Shown: positions 29,180-39,177 of the stretch, in pieces | Position numbering within the stretch: position 1 is the first letter of the stretch | Layout of the letters: each line of letters starts with the position of its first letter | Assembly (NCBI RefSeq): GCF_900113035.1 | Contig: NZ_FONX01000004.1 | Location: 356,674-420,673, forward strand | DNA from: Paracidovorax wautersii | GTDB lineage: Bacteria; Pseudomonadota; Gammaproteobacteria; Burkholderiales; Burkholderiaceae_C | Direction: 5' to 3' | Length of the DNA: 64,000 nt | Program-made: the position numbers and the translations under genes | Notes under the pieces: generated by a model | Databases searched by the model: none | What the model was told of the DNA's origin: nothing | What the model saw: only the letters and a program-made list of their open reading frames with translations

Positions 29180-29794
29180 TCAGCGTGCCGGGGGATCGAA
29201 ACTGGCGTTGCGCAGGAAACCGGCCGGCATCTGCAGCGACGAGGTGCTGCCGAACTGCCGATGAGCTGCCAGCAATTCATCCAGGCGCGGGTCGCGCAGC
29301 ATGACCTGCTGCGAACTGCCGTTGCTGCCGTCCGCCACCGCCAGCGTGGAGGACGAGGCCGAAGCCAGCTGCGCGCCGCCGCCCTGCGAGGCCACGGAAC
29401 CGGCGTAGGTGCCCCAGCCGATGGCAGCCACGGCGGCCATCGAGGCGAGCCCCGCCACCATCTTCCACTGGAACACCCCGGCATTGGCAACCTTGGCATC
29501 GGCCAGGGCCGGCGATTGGGGCGCCACCTGCGTCAGCTCGCCGGCTGCCAGCGCCTGGGGCAGAGGCTCCTGCGCCAGCTGCTCGCGCAATCGGTCGAGC
29601 AGCAGCGGCCGGGCGGGCGCGGCCAGCTCGGCCGAGCGCAGCACGTCGCCCACCAGGTGGTGCATCTGCCACTGTTCGCGGCCGGCCTCCGTGCAGGCGA
29701 AAGCCACCGCACGCGCAAAGTCTTCGCCCTGCAGCTGCCCGTCCGCCAGAGCGGACAACTGCTCGCGCATCATCACATCGTCATTCGTATTCAT
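29180..29794 (-). CDS. rseA: Anti-sigma-E factor RseA/MucA
   Basis: Inner-membrane anti-sigma factor. The N-terminal cytoplasmic part (REQLSALADGQL) is the RseA_N sigma-binding helix, a membrane segment lies near VAGLASMAAVAAIGWGTYAG, and the periplasmic tail ends LDELLAAHRQFG-like. 204 residues. ATG 29794 has AGGG eight bases upstream; an ATG two codons earlier lacks spacing. No rseB follows: 274 non-coding bases lead straight to mucD. Confidence 0.9.
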   Translation of the reverse strand: MNTNDDVMMREQLSALADGQLQGEDFARAVAFACTEAGREQWQMHHLVGDVLRSAELAAPARPLLLDRLREQLAQEPLPQALAAGELTQVAPQSPALADAKVANAGVFQWKMVAGLASMAAVAAIGWGTYAGSVASQGGGAQLASASSSTLAVADGSNGSSQQVMLRDPRLDELLAAHRQFGSTSSLQMPAGFLRNASFDPPAR

Positions 29795-29864
29795 GTCCAT
29801 CACCCTGCTGCTTGTGCCCACCAACCACCCACCACCCACCACCCGCCGGCCGCTGCCCCGCAGC

Positions 29865-30494
29865 TCACCAGCGCTTGCCCGTCTGCTTGTCCAGCAGCGG
29901 CTTGACGCGCGCCGAGATCGCCTCGCGCGCACGGAAGATCCGCGACCGCACGGTGCCGATCGGGCAGCTCATCGCCGCCGCGATCTCGTCGTAGCTCAGG
30001 CCCTCGATCTCGCGCAGCGTCACGGCCTGGCGCAGATCCTCGGGCAGCGCTTCCATCGCCGCATTCACGGCTTCGGCGATTTCCCGGGCGGCCAGGACCG
30101 TCTCGGGCGTTTCTTCGGTGGTTAGTTCGCTGCCGACGCGGGAAGTTTCATCGTCATCGTCACTGCCGCGCAGAGCGCTGTCGGTGATGACGGGATTGCG
30201 CTTCATGTCCACCAGCGCCTTCTTGGCGGTGTTCACCGCGATGCGGTAGAGCCAGGTGTAGAACTGGGCCTCTCCGCGGAACTGGTGCAGCGCGCGATAG
30301 GCGCGGATGAAGGTCTCCTGGGCGATGTCCTGCACCAGATCGACGTCGCGCACCATGCGGCCGATCAAGCGCTCGATCCGGCGCTGATACTTGATGACCA
30401 GCAGTTCGTAGGCGCGCTGATCGCCCGCCACCGTGCGCTCGACGAGCTGCAGATCGCTGTCATTGCCGTTGGACGGGAGCGGAGATGCTGTCAT
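29865..30494 (-). CDS. rpoE: ECF RNA polymerase sigma factor RpoE (AlgU-type)
   Basis: Envelope-stress sigma factor. Region 2 has the DVDLVQDIAQETFIRAYRAL segment and region 4 the helix-turn-helix EIEGLSYDEIAAAMSCPIGTVRSR (shown in part). 209 residues. Held by RseA encoded next door; it likely drives its own operon. A TATATT -10-like box occurs at 30687-30682 inside the upstream gene. Confidence 0.96.
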   Translation of the reverse strand: MTASPLPSNGNDSDLQLVERTVAGDQRAYELLVIKYQRRIERLIGRMVRDVDLVQDIAQETFIRAYRALHQFRGEAQFYTWLYRIAVNTAKKALVDMKRNPVITDSALRGSDDDDETSRVGSELTTEETPETVLAAREIAEAVNAAMEALPEDLRQAVTLREIEGLSYDEIAAAMSCPIGTVRSRIFRAREAISARVKPLLDKQTGKRW

Positions 30495-30627
30495 TTTTGA
30501 GGAAGAAGGGCTGTCCGGACGTCGGCAAGCGGAATTGGAAGAAAGACGGGCAAGACCCGCACCGCAAAGGCCGGGCCGGCTGGCCGCCGGCGGCCGCGCG
30601 AAGGGACATGACGCATCGCCTGCACGT

Positions 30628-31134
30628 TCAGGATTCCGATACGGTGCCGGCGGGAGCCGTGCTGCCGGCCATCCGGGCGCGCGAATATAACGCCCTCCGC
30701 AATGCCGGCCACAACTGCGCCGAGGCATTCCGCTCCAGGCACAGCCAGACACGGGGTGCATCGCAGAGCGGCAGGCATACCAGCACGCAACGCTGGAGAT
30801 CCAGATGCACTTCGGGCGCGGTCCGCGCCGCCAGGGGCAGCGCCTGCCCTGCAGGTAGGAACCACCACTGCGCCCCATCCCATTGCAGCGTACCGCGCGG
30901 GCTGCGCCACCAGGGCATGGCAGCCAGCCCGGCCGTCACCACCCAGAGGGCCCAACCCAGCGGTTGTGCCCACGGATGGGTCGGCGCGCCGGCCATGCCC
31001 CAACCCACCAGCGCCATGGCGCCGGCAACGATCAGGGCCGCGAGGGCCAGCCCGGCTCGCGCGCTGCGCTCCACGGGGAAGCGCACCGCCGGCGGGTGGT
31101 GATAGGAAGAGGAAGCGGGGTGGGAAGCGTCCAT
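30628..31134 (-). CDS. Small membrane protein, possibly YgfX-like
   Basis: 168 residues from ATG 31134. Two adjacent membrane segments (about 26-48 and 55-72), then a soluble domain with WWRSPRGTLQWDGAQWWF, Trp-rich as in YgfX/CptA-type proteins. The assignment is weak. It sits between fabF and rpoE on the same strand. Start is uncertain because the frame is open upstream. Confidence 0.6.
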   Translation of the reverse strand: MDASHPASSSYHHPPAVRFPVERSARAGLALAALIVAGAMALVGWGMAGAPTHPWAQPLGWALWVVTAGLAAMPWWRSPRGTLQWDGAQWWFLPAGQALPLAARTAPEVHLDLQRCVLVCLPLCDAPRVWLCLERNASAQLWPALRRALYSRARMAGSTAPAGTVSES

Positions 31135-31207
31135 CGCAGCGGCACGGGTCAAGGGCCGAGCGATGGAGGGCAGTCCGTGGGACGCGGCGGCAGCGGTACT
31201 GCCCGCG

Positions 31208-32452
31208 TCAGACGCGCTTGAAGACCAGCGTGCCGTTGGTGCCGCCAAAACCGAAGTTGTTCTTCACCGCCACGTCCACCTTCATGTCGCGGGCCGTGTT
31301 GGCGCAGTAGTCGAGGTCGCAATCCGGGTCCTGCTCCACCAGGTTGATGGTGGGCGGAGCCTTCTGGTCGCGCAGCGCGAGCACGGTGAACACGCTCTCG
31401 ATGCCGCCGGCGCCACCCAGCAGGTGGCCCGTCATGGACTTGGTGGAGCTGACCACCGTCTTGTAGGCGTGGTCGCCCAGCGCCGCCTTGATGGCGTTGG
31501 TCTCGTTCAGGTCGCCCAGCGGCGTGGAGGTGCCGTGCGCGTTCAGGTAGTCCACCTGATCGGCATTCACACCCGCATTGCGCAGGGCGGCCAGCATGGC
31601 GCGGCGGGGGCCGTCCATGCTGGGTGCCGTCATGTGGCCGGCGTCGGCGCTCATGCCGTAGCCAGCGACTTCGGCATAGATCTTCGCGCCGCGCGCCTTG
31701 GCGTGTTCGTACTCTTCGAGCACCAGCACGCCGGCGCCTTCGCCCAGGACGAAGCCGTCACGGCCCTTGTCCCAGGGACGCGAGGCGGCCTGGGGATCGT
31801 CGTTGCGGGTGGAAAGCGCACGCATGGCCGCGAAACCGCCCACGCCCAGGGGCGACACGGTGGCTTCGCTGCCGCCGGCCACGATGACGTCGGCGTCACC
31901 GTATTCGATCTTGCGCGCAGCTTCGCCGATGCAGTGCAGGCCGGTCGTGCAGGCCGTCACCACGGAAAGATTGGGGCCCTTGAAGCCGAACCGCATCGAC
32001 ACCTGGCCTGCCACCATGTTGATGATGGAAGCCGGCACGAAGAACGGCGTGATGCGGCGGGGACCACGGCTGGACAGCTCGGCATGCGTGTTCTCGATCA
32101 GCGGCAAGCCGCCGATACCCGAACCGATGATGCAGCCGATGCGCGTGGCCAGATCCTCGCTCAGTGCCTCGCCCGTGGGCAGGCCGGAGTCCTGGATGGC
32201 TTCCTGCGCGGCAGCGATGCCGTAGTGGATGAAGGTGTCCATCGTGCGCGCATCCTTGGCGCTGATGAACGAATTCAGGTCGAAATCCTTGACCTCGCCC
32301 GCGATCTTGCAGGCGAAGTTCGACGCATCGAACTTGGTGATGAGGTCAATGCCGGACTTTCCGGCGAGGATGTTGGCCCAGGCATCAGCCACCGTGTTGC
32401 CCACGGGGCTGATGCATCCCAGGCCGGTCACGACGACGCGACGACGGCTCAT
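31208..32452 (-). CDS. fabF: 3-oxoacyl-[ACP] synthase II
   Basis: Elongating beta-ketoacyl-ACP synthase, important for temperature control of unsaturated acids. Catalytic Cys in TACTTGLHC, His in [11 protein letters not shown] and His in [12 protein letters not shown] are all present. 414 residues. Last gene of the rpmF-plsX-fabHDG-acpP-fabF cluster, 58 bases after acpP. Confidence 0.97.
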   Translation of the reverse strand: MSRRRVVVTGLGCISPVGNTVADAWANILAGKSGIDLITKFDASNFACKIAGEVKDFDLNSFISAKDARTMDTFIHYGIAAAQEAIQDSGLPTGEALSEDLATRIGCIIGSGIGGLPLIENTHAELSSRGPRRITPFFVPASIINMVAGQVSMRFGFKGPNLSVVTACTTGLHCIGEAARKIEYGDADVIVAGGSEATVSPLGVGGFAAMRALSTRNDDPQAASRPWDKGRDGFVLGEGAGVLVLEEYEHAKARGAKIYAEVAGYGMSADAGHMTAPSMDGPRRAMLAALRNAGVNADQVDYLNAHGTSTPLGDLNETNAIKAALGDHAYKTVVSSTKSMTGHLLGGAGGIESVFTVLALRDQKAPPTINLVEQDPDCDLDYCANTARDMKVDVAVKNNFGFGGTNGTLVFKRV

Positions 32453-32510
32453 GCGTTCAAACTTTCTAGGGGTTCACAGCGCCCGGCCGGGCGCCATCGC
32501 GCAAAAAGGA

Positions 32511-32786
<276 letters not shown>

Positions 32787-32853
32787 CTAGCCGCTTAAGG
32801 GGAAAGCCCCTGAACGACCCGCCGCACGGAGAACCGGCGTCAACTTTCTTCAA

Positions 32854-33606
32854 TTACATGTACATGCCGCCATTGACGTGCAATTCCTGCCCCGTCACAT
32901 AGCCGGCGCCGGCCGAGGCCAGATAGGCGACCGCATTCGCAATGTCGGAAGGACGGCCCAGATGGCCCAGCGCGATCTGCGATTGCAGTGCTTTTTGCTG
33001 TTCTTCCGGCAATTTGGCGGTCATGTCGGTCTCGATGAAACCGGGCGCCACGCAGTTCACGGTGATGTTGCGGCTGCCCAGCTCGCGTGCCAGGGCGCGC
33101 GTCATGCCGGCCACGCCGGCCTTGGAGGCGGCGTAGTTGGCCTGGCCGGGATTGCCCGAGGCGCCCACCACGCTGGTGATGTTGATGATGCGGCCGTAGC
33201 GCTGCTTCATCATCGGGCGTATGGCGGCGCGGCTGCAGCGGAACACGGCCTTGAGGTTGGTGTCGATCACCGAATCCCAGTCGTCGTCCTTCATGCGCAT
33301 GGCCAGCGTGTCGCGGGTGATGCCGGCGTTGTTGACCAGCACGTGCAGGCCGCCGTATTCCTTGACGATGGCATCGACCAGCGCATCGACGGCGGCGCCA
33401 TCGGTCACGTTCAGGGCCACGCCCTTGCCGCCGTGGGCCGACAGGGCCTGCTGGATGCGGGCCGCGCCGTCTTCCGTCGTGGCCGTGCCGATCACGCGCA
33501 TGCCGCGTGCGGACAGCTCAGCGGCGATGGCCGCACCGATGCCGCGCGTGGCGCCGGTCACCAGGGCGATTTGTGGGGAGGAGGCGGTGTTGTCTTGGGT
33601 GCTCAT
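32854..33606 (-). CDS. fabG: 3-oxoacyl-[ACP] reductase
   Basis: NADPH-dependent short-chain dehydrogenase of the elongation cycle. TGATRGIGAAIA cofactor loop, NNAG, and the Ser/Tyr-Lys centre (YAASKAG). 250 residues. ATG overlaps the fabD stop by ATGA. Confidence 0.97.
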   Translation of the reverse strand: MSTQDNTASSPQIALVTGATRGIGAAIAAELSARGMRVIGTATTEDGAARIQQALSAHGGKGVALNVTDGAAVDALVDAIVKEYGGLHVLVNNAGITRDTLAMRMKDDDWDSVIDTNLKAVFRCSRAAIRPMMKQRYGRIINITSVVGASGNPGQANYAASKAGVAGMTRALARELGSRNITVNCVAPGFIETDMTAKLPEEQQKALQSQIALGHLGRPSDIANAVAYLASAGAGYVTGQELHVNGGMYM

Positions 33607-34556
33607 GCCAGAAGCTCTCGGGTTTCAGCCAGCGTGGCCGGATCATAGATGGAGGCGGCGACCAGTTCGGGGTCGATGCGCTTGGCCAGGCCTGCGAGCA
33701 CCTTGCCCGGGCCGCATTCGACGAGGTGGGTGGCGCCGCGGGCCTTGAGGGCCTGCACGCATTCCACCCAGCGCACGGGGCCGAAAGCCTGGCGGTAGAG
33801 GGCGTCGCGGATGGCGTCTGCGTCCTGCTGCACGGCCACGTCCACGTTGTTGACCACGGGAATGCGCGGCGCGGCGAGTTCCAGGCCAGCCAGGGCCGCG
33901 CGCAGCTTCTCGGCGGCGGGCTTCATCAGGCTGGAGTGGAACGGCGCGGACACGGGCAGCAGCAGCGCGCGCTTGGCGCCGGCCGCCTTCAGCACTTCGC
34001 AGGCCTTGTCCACCGCCGCCTTGGTGCCGGCGATCACGGTCTGGATGGGGTCGTTGAAGTTGACCGCCTCGACCACTTCGGGCGAGCCCGCACCGAACGT
34101 GGCGGCCGCTTCGGCGCAGCCGGCGATGACCTTGGCGGCATCCATGCCCAGGATGGCGGCCATGGCGCCCGTGCCGACGGGCACGGCCTCCTGCATGGCG
34201 GCGGCGCGCAGACGCACCAGCGGCGCGGCCTGGGCGAGGCTCAGCACCTCGGCGGCCACCAGCGCGGAATATTCACCCAGCGAATGGCCGGCCAGCACGG
34301 CAGGCGCAGCACCGCCCTCGGCGCGCCAGACGCGCCATGCGGCAACGGCCGCCACCAGCATCACCGGCTGGGTGTTGGTGGTCAGGGCCAGCGCCTCCTT
34401 GGGGCCTTCATGGATCAGGCGGGCGACGTCTTCGCCCAGCGCGTCGGAGGCTTCCTGCAGCGTCTGCGCCACGACCGGGTGATCGCCCCAGCCGTCCAGC
34501 ATGCCGACGGACTGCGAGCCCTGGCCAGGAAAAACGAAAGCAAAGGTTTTCGACAT
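33603..34556 (-). CDS. fabD: Malonyl-CoA:ACP transacylase
   Basis: Loads malonate on ACP. Opens FAFVFPGQGSQ, with nucleophile Ser in GHSLGEYSAL and the C-terminal His in the SAPFHSSLM segment. 317 residues. ATG 34556 is chosen because upstream codons belong to repeat sequence (copy 9). Confidence 0.97.
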   Translation of the reverse strand: MSKTFAFVFPGQGSQSVGMLDGWGDHPVVAQTLQEASDALGEDVARLIHEGPKEALALTTNTQPVMLVAAVAAWRVWRAEGGAAPAVLAGHSLGEYSALVAAEVLSLAQAAPLVRLRAAAMQEAVPVGTGAMAAILGMDAAKVIAGCAEAAATFGAGSPEVVEAVNFNDPIQTVIAGTKAAVDKACEVLKAAGAKRALLLPVSAPFHSSLMKPAAEKLRAALAGLELAAPRIPVVNNVDVAVQQDADAIRDALYRQAFGPVRWVECVQALKARGATHLVECGPGKVLAGLAKRIDPELVAASIYDPATLAETRELLA

Positions 34557-34585
34557 GTTCACTTGGGTTTTTCGAAAAAGAAAGT

Positions 34586-34630
34586 GGCTGCAGCGCTTGC
34601 CAGGCAAGCGCATGCCGCTACATTTTGAGG
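34586..34630 (-). repeat. Dispersed palindromic element, copy 9 (fabH end/fabD 5')
   Basis: Minus strand: CTCAAAATGTAGC, GGCAT, GCGCTTG-CCTGG-CAAGCGCT and GCAGCC. The 7-bp core stem is perfect. The TAG stop of fabH is the TAGC of the element's left arm. Confidence 0.7.
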
Positions 34631-35595
34631 AGCACCGCGCCCCAGGTGAAGCCGCCGCCCACCCCTTCGAGCAGCACGTGCTGGCCCGGCTGGACCTGCC
34701 CCGAGCGCACGCCGTGGTCGAGCGCCAGCGGAATGGACGCGGCCGAGGTGTTGCCGTGCTGGTCCACGGTGACGACCACCTTGTCCATCGACAGCTTCAG
34801 CTTGCGGGCCGTGCTCTGCATGATGCGGATGTTGGCCTGGTGAGGGATCAGCCAGTCGATGTCGGCTTCGGTCAGGCCGGCCTTGTCGAGCGCGGCCCGG
34901 GCGGCCTTCTCCAGCACGCCGACGGCGAGCTTGAAGACGGCCTGGCCATCCATCTTGAGCAGCGGATCGCCCAGCACCTGGCCGCCGGAGACATTGCCCG
35001 GCACGCAGAGGATGCCGACATGGCTGCCGTCGGCATGCAGGTCGCTGGCGAGGATGCCGGGCCGCTCGGAAGCCTCCAGCACCACGGCGCCGGCGCCGTC
35101 GCCGAACAGTACGCAAGTCGTGCGGTCATTGAAGTCGAGGATGCGGCTGAACACCTCGGCCCCCACCACCAGCGCGCGGCTGGCGGCGCCGGACTGGATC
35201 ATGGCGTCGGCCACCGTCAGGGCATAGACGAAGCCGCTGCACACGGCCTGCACGTCGAAGGCCGGGCAGCCGTTGGCGCCCAGCTTGTTCTGCAGGATGC
35301 AGGCGGTGGAGGGGAACACCATGTCCGGAGTGGACGTGGCGACGATGATCAGGTCGATGTCCTTCGGCTGCAGGCCGGCGGCCTCGATGGCCCGGCGCGA
35401 AGCCTCCAGCCCGAGGTCGCTGCTGCAGACATCGGGCTCGGCGAAGTGGCGCGCACGGATGCCGGTGCGCTCCACGATCCATTCGTCCGAGGTTTCGATG
35501 CCGCGCTGGGCCAGTTCGGCCACCAGATCTTGATTGGACAGGCGGCGCGGAGGCAGATAGCTGCCGGTGCCTGTGATGCGGGAATAGCGTCTCAT
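34618..35595 (-). CDS. fabH: 3-oxoacyl-[ACP] synthase III
   Basis: Starts fatty acid synthesis by condensing acetyl-CoA with malonyl-ACP. Catalytic Cys in AVCSGF, His in IPHQANIRI and Asn in HGNTSAAS. 325 residues. ATG 35595 overlaps the plsX stop by one base. The C-terminal codons and stop are contributed by palindromic element copy 9. Confidence 0.97.
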   Translation of the reverse strand: MRRYSRITGTGSYLPPRRLSNQDLVAELAQRGIETSDEWIVERTGIRARHFAEPDVCSSDLGLEASRRAIEAAGLQPKDIDLIIVATSTPDMVFPSTACILQNKLGANGCPAFDVQAVCSGFVYALTVADAMIQSGAASRALVVGAEVFSRILDFNDRTTCVLFGDGAGAVVLEASERPGILASDLHADGSHVGILCVPGNVSGGQVLGDPLLKMDGQAVFKLAVGVLEKAARAALDKAGLTEADIDWLIPHQANIRIMQSTARKLKLSMDKVVVTVDQHGNTSAASIPLALDHGVRSGQVQPGQHVLLEGVGGGFTWGAVLLKM

Positions 35596-36647
35596 CAATG
35601 TGTGGCCGCGGCCATTCCGGGCACTGGCGGCGTCTCGGCAGGGGCCAGAAGCGGCGCTGCGTGCGCCACCCGCGTCCGGACGCGGTCAAGCAGGTTGTTG
35701 CGGGCCGCATCATACGCCCGGCTCAAAGCCTGCTCGAAAGCCAGCGCATCGGCCGAACCGTGGCTCTTGAACACCAGGCCGCGCAGGCCCAGCAGCGCCG
35801 CGCCGTTGTAACGCCGGTGATCCATGCGCCGCATGAGCGCAGATAGCACCGGATAGGCCACGATCGCCGCGATTTTCGTGAAGATGTTGCGCTTGAACTC
35901 TTGCTTGAGGCCGCCGACGATCATCGACGCCACGCCCTCGCTGGCCTTGAGCGCCACATTGCCCACGAAACCGTCACACACCACGATATCGACGACGCCC
36001 TTGAAGATGTCGTTGCCTTCCACGTTGCCGTAGAAATTCAGATCGCCGCTCTTGCCGGCGGTACGCAGCAGCTCGCCCGCCTTCTTGATGACTTCGCTGC
36101 CCTTGATGACTTCTTCGCCGATATTGAGCAGGCCGACGGAGGGCTCGCCCCCCTCCTGCAGCGCCGACACCAGGGCCGAGCCCATGACGGCGAACTGCAG
36201 CAGGTGCTCTGCCGTGCAATCGACGTTGGCGCCCAGGTCCAGCACCGTGGTGGCGCCTCCCTTGGCATTGGGCATCTGCGTGGCGATGGCCGGCCGGTCG
36301 ATGCCGTCCAGCGTCTTGAGCAGGTAGCGGGCGATGGCCATCAGGGCGCCGGTGTTGCCGGCGGAAACCGCCGCCTGCGCCGCGCCGTCCTTGACCTGCT
36401 GGATGGCCACGCGCATGGACGAATCCTTCTTGCGGCGCAGCGCCACCTCCACCGGGTCATCCATGGCCACGACTTCGGTCGCCAGGACATGCGTGGCGCG
36501 CTCGTGCTCCAGCCCTTTCAGGCCGTCGGCAGTGCCGACCAGCAGCAGGCGGGCATCGGAGTGTTGTTCGAGGAATCGGCGGCACGCCGCCAGCGTGACG
36601 CTGGGGCCGTGGTCACCCCCCATGCAGTCAACAGCCAGTGTGATCAT
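35595..36647 (-). CDS. plsX: Phosphate acyltransferase PlsX
   Basis: Makes acyl-phosphate from acyl-ACP for phospholipid synthesis. Opens [14 protein letters not shown], with [10 protein letters not shown] and [14 protein letters not shown] conserved. 350 residues. Sits between rpmF and fabH as in most proteobacteria. Confidence 0.97.
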   Translation of the reverse strand: MITLAVDCMGGDHGPSVTLAACRRFLEQHSDARLLLVGTADGLKGLEHERATHVLATEVVAMDDPVEVALRRKKDSSMRVAIQQVKDGAAQAAVSAGNTGALMAIARYLLKTLDGIDRPAIATQMPNAKGGATTVLDLGANVDCTAEHLLQFAVMGSALVSALQEGGEPSVGLLNIGEEVIKGSEVIKKAGELLRTAGKSGDLNFYGNVEGNDIFKGVVDIVVCDGFVGNVALKASEGVASMIVGGLKQEFKRNIFTKIAAIVAYPVLSALMRRMDHRRYNGAALLGLRGLVFKSHGSADALAFEQALSRAYDAARNNLLDRVRTRVAHAAPLLAPAETPPVPGMAAATH

Positions 36648-36707
36648 GGGCGACTTGTCTGGACCGGCGAAGCGATCCGTTGATGAGATGAATGGAAGGC
36701 AGAAACA

Positions 36708-36746
36708 AGAAAGGCCCGCGCTACGCTGAATGTAGCAACGGGCCTC
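36708..36746 (-). terminator. Hairpin between rpmF and plsX
   Basis: AGGCCCG and GCTAC arms (minus strand) pair with GTAGC and CGGGCCT with a two-base internal loop, followed by TTCTTGTTTCT. Probably a partial terminator that lowers fab expression relative to rpmF. Confidence 0.6.
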
Positions 36747-36773
36747 AGGCGGCCTGCGAGGCGCCTAGTCCGG

Positions 36774-36956
36774 TCAGGCTTCGGACTTGTTCTTCAGCAC
36801 CTGGCGGCCACGGTAGAAGCCGTTGGGGCTGATGTGGTGACGCAGATGGATTTCGCCGGTGGTGGTTTCCACGGCGGTGCCCGGCGTCGTCAGGGCGTTG
36901 TGCGAACGGTGCATGCCGCGCTTGGAGGGAGATTTCTTGTTTTGCTGAACAGCCAT
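36774..36956 (-). CDS. rpmF: Ribosomal protein bL32
   Basis: 60-residue large-subunit protein. Begins [19 protein letters not shown] and contains [15 protein letters not shown]. No zinc-ribbon cysteines, the usual proteobacterial C-minus form. First of the fatty-acid cluster after yceD. Confidence 0.97.
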   Translation of the reverse strand: MAVQQNKKSPSKRGMHRSHNALTTPGTAVETTTGEIHLRHHISPNGFYRGRQVLKNKSEA

Positions 36957-37054
36957 GGTCGGCTCCTGAGTCTTGGAGAGGGTTGGTAAAACGCGACCCA
37001 GCCACCCAGCCCATCTTCTTGAATAGACACGAGGGGATTCGCGCGAAGCCCTCG

Positions 37055-37060
37055 ATTATA
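37055..37060 (-). promoter_or_regulatory. -10 box upstream of rpmF
   Basis: Minus-strand TATAATCG, about 100 bases before the rpmF ATG. Likely drives rpmF and the plsX-fab genes separately from yceD. No obvious -35. Confidence 0.55.
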
Positions 37061-37092
37061 GCCGACTTGCTTTTTCGCGGCCAGAGGGCCGT

Positions 37093-37644
37093 TCAGTCGC
37101 CTGCTTTGTCATTCTTGAGCGACGCCAGCGCAGCGAAAGGATTGGGCTTTTGCGCGTTGGCCTCCTCGAAGTCTTCGTCGCTGGACGCCAGCGCCACGGG
37201 CGTGGGGCAGACATCGTGGCGCGGCACCACGGGCAGGGCCATCAGCAGCTCGTCCTCGATGAGTTCGTGCAGATCGAATTCGCGGCTGAGCGCGAGCAGG
37301 TCTTCCTCGCTCTCGTCGTCCAGCGCCTCGGCGGTGGCCTCGTCGGCGACGAAGCGGAATTCGCGGTCCACCTCCAGCGGCACATCGACGGGCGTGAGGC
37401 AGCGCTGGCACACCATGGGCACGGTGGCCCGCACCTTCAGGCACAGCCACACCTGGCCGCCGATGCCGTGGGTGCTGCGCACTTCGCCATGAGCCTCCCA
37501 ATCGACCATCAGATCAGGGTGCAGCCCTTGCGCTTCCTGGGCCAGGCGCTCGTATTTCAATAGCGAATCGCGGTGCGACAGATGCCCGCCCGCCAGGGCG
37601 AAAGCCTTCACATCCAGACGGTTCGGGGAGTATTCCTTGGTCAT
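37093..37644 (-). CDS. yceD: YceD/DUF177 family protein
   Basis: 183 residues. Has the family pattern with VCQRCLTPV and a later Cys in DVCP, and an acidic middle. Plant/bacterial DUF177 members act in 23S rRNA accumulation; role here is by homology. Upstream of rpmF as in E. coli, and divergent from maf. Confidence 0.92.
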   Translation of the reverse strand: MTKEYSPNRLDVKAFALAGGHLSHRDSLLKYERLAQEAQGLHPDLMVDWEAHGEVRSTHGIGGQVWLCLKVRATVPMVCQRCLTPVDVPLEVDREFRFVADEATAEALDDESEEDLLALSREFDLHELIEDELLMALPVVPRHDVCPTPVALASSDEDFEEANAQKPNPFAALASLKNDKAGD

Positions 37645-37670
37645 GGATGCAGTGTAAGAGAATCGCCCGC

Positions 37671-38270
37671 ATGCCTGACCTCACCCCCTCTTCCCGCACG
37701 CTCATCCTGGGCTCCACCTCCCGCTATCGACGCGAATTGCTGGGCCGGCTGCGCCTGCCCTTCGACGTCGCCGCCCCCGACGTGGACGAAACCCCGCACA
37801 CCGGCGAGGCGCCGCGCGACCTGGCCCTGCGCCTGGCGCTGGCCAAGGCCCGCGCCGTGGCCGCGCAGCACCCGCAGGCGGTGGTGATCGGCTCCGACCA
37901 GGTGGCGGACCTGGCGGGCGAGCCGCTGGGCAAGCCCGGCGACCACGAACGCGCCACCGCGCAGCTGCGCCGCATGCGCGGCCAGACGGTGATCTTCCAG
38001 ACCGCCGTGGCGGTGGTCTGCCAGGCCAGCGGCTTCGAACAGGCCGAGCTGGCCGAGGTGCGCGTGCGCTTCCGCGACCTGGACGACGCCGAGATCGAGC
38101 GCTATCTGCGCGCCGAAGAACCCTACGACTGCGCCGGCAGCGCCAAGAGCGAGGGCCTGGGCATCGCCCTGCTCGACGCGATCGAGAGCGACGACCCCAC
38201 CGCGCTGATCGGCCTGCCGCTGATCCGCACCTGCCGCCTGCTGCGGGCCGCCGGCCTGGTGCTGCCATGA
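37671..38270 (+). CDS. Maf-like nucleotide pyrophosphatase, YceF type
   Basis: Hydrolyses modified nucleoside triphosphates; the YceF branch prefers m7GTP. Opens LILGSTSRYRRELL, with GSDQVADLAG and the YceF-type YDCAGSAKSEGLG. 199 residues. ATG 37671 is preferred over a GTG-region start upstream. The stop overlaps the next gene by ATGA. Confidence 0.93.
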   Translation: MPDLTPSSRTLILGSTSRYRRELLGRLRLPFDVAAPDVDETPHTGEAPRDLALRLALAKARAVAAQHPQAVVIGSDQVADLAGEPLGKPGDHERATAQLRRMRGQTVIFQTAVAVVCQASGFEQAELAEVRVRFRDLDDAEIERYLRAEEPYDCAGSAKSEGLGIALLDAIESDDPTALIGLPLIRTCRLLRAAGLVLP

Positions 38271-39070
38271 ACGCGCCGGCCACCACCACCGCGGCAGCCG
38301 CCGCCAAGGGCACGCTCTATCTGGTGCCCGCGCCGCTGGATTTCGGCTGCGACACGCAGGCCGAGCTGGGCTCTGCCCTGCCGGACGCCACGCTGCGCAC
38401 CGCGGCGGGCCTTACGCACTGGATCTGCGAGAACGCCAAGAGCACCCGCGCCTACCTCAAGCGGGTGGATGCCCTCCACCCCCTGGCCGCGCCGCTGCAG
38501 GCCCAGCAGATCACCGAGCTGCCGCGCGAAGTCCACAAGAAAGGCGACCACGGCGCGGCCGGCCATGCGCCCTTCGACGCCCGCCCGCTGCTGGCGCCCG
38601 CGCTGGAAGGCCACGACATCGGCCTGGTGAGCGAAGCCGGCATGCCGGCCGTGGCCGACCCGGGCAGCTCTGTGGTGCGCGCCGCGCACGACTTGGGGTT
38701 GCCAGTGGTGCCGCTGGTAGGCCCGGTGTCGCTGCTGCTGGCGCTGGCGGCGAGCGGCCTCAACGGACAGGGCTTCGCGTTCACCGGCTATCTGCCGCAG
38801 GACGGCGGCGAGCGCGCCCAGCGCATCCGCGAACTCGAATCGCTGGCGCTCAAGCAGGGCCAGACCCAGCTCTTCATCGAAACGCCCTACCGCAACGCCG
38901 TCCTCTGGCAGGCGCTGCTGCAGACGCTGCAGCCCAACACGCGGCTGGCGATCGCCAGCGGCCTCACGCTGGCGACGGCGCGCACGGCCAGCCGGCTGGT
39001 GCGGCAGTGGCGCCAGCAGCCGGAGCCGCCGGACAACCGCACGCCGGCCGTGTTCCTGATCGGGCGATAG
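38267..39070 (+). CDS. RsmI-like SAM-dependent (tetrapyrrole-type) methyltransferase
   Basis: 267 residues of the TP-methylase fold. Shows TLYLVPAPLDFG at the start, LVSEAGMPAVADPGSSVVRAAH and VPLVGPVSLLLAL, as in RsmI but shorter and with a diverged glycine-rich N-terminus. Probably an RsmI paralogue rather than RsmI itself. Translationally coupled to the Maf gene. Substrate unknown. Confidence 0.85.
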   Translation: MNAPATTTAAAAAKGTLYLVPAPLDFGCDTQAELGSALPDATLRTAAGLTHWICENAKSTRAYLKRVDALHPLAAPLQAQQITELPREVHKKGDHGAAGHAPFDARPLLAPALEGHDIGLVSEAGMPAVADPGSSVVRAAHDLGLPVVPLVGPVSLLLALAASGLNGQGFAFTGYLPQDGGERAQRIRELESLALKQGQTQLFIETPYRNAVLWQALLQTLQPNTRLAIASGLTLATARTASRLVRQWRQQPEPPDNRTPAVFLIGR

Positions 39071-39083
39071 CCGCCAGGGCAAC

Positions 39084-39122
39084 AAAAAAGCGTGGCAGCC
39101 ACCGAAGGCTCCACGCTTTTTT
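39084..39122. terminator. Bidirectional terminator
   Basis: AAAAAAGCGTGG...CCACGCTTTTTT, an 8-bp GC stem extended by A/T pairs and a 15-base loop, between the converging methylase and sppA genes. Confidence 0.88.
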
Positions 39123-39177
39123 CTTTTCTATGTGTGCTGCGTGCAGGGCCTGCGCCCTGCCCACCACATGCCGCCGA

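Noticed and set aside
27430..29499. 689-residue reading of mucD including rseA antisense-frame sequence
   Set aside because: The extension lies in another frame of rseA and the gap, while a signal peptide starts at 28905.
35420..35445. Peptide DVCSSDL in FabH, which equals the translation of an Illumina adapter
   Set aside because: The bases (GTC TGC AGC AGC GAC CTC) are not the adapter sequence, and the segment fits the FabH alignment, so it is natural.
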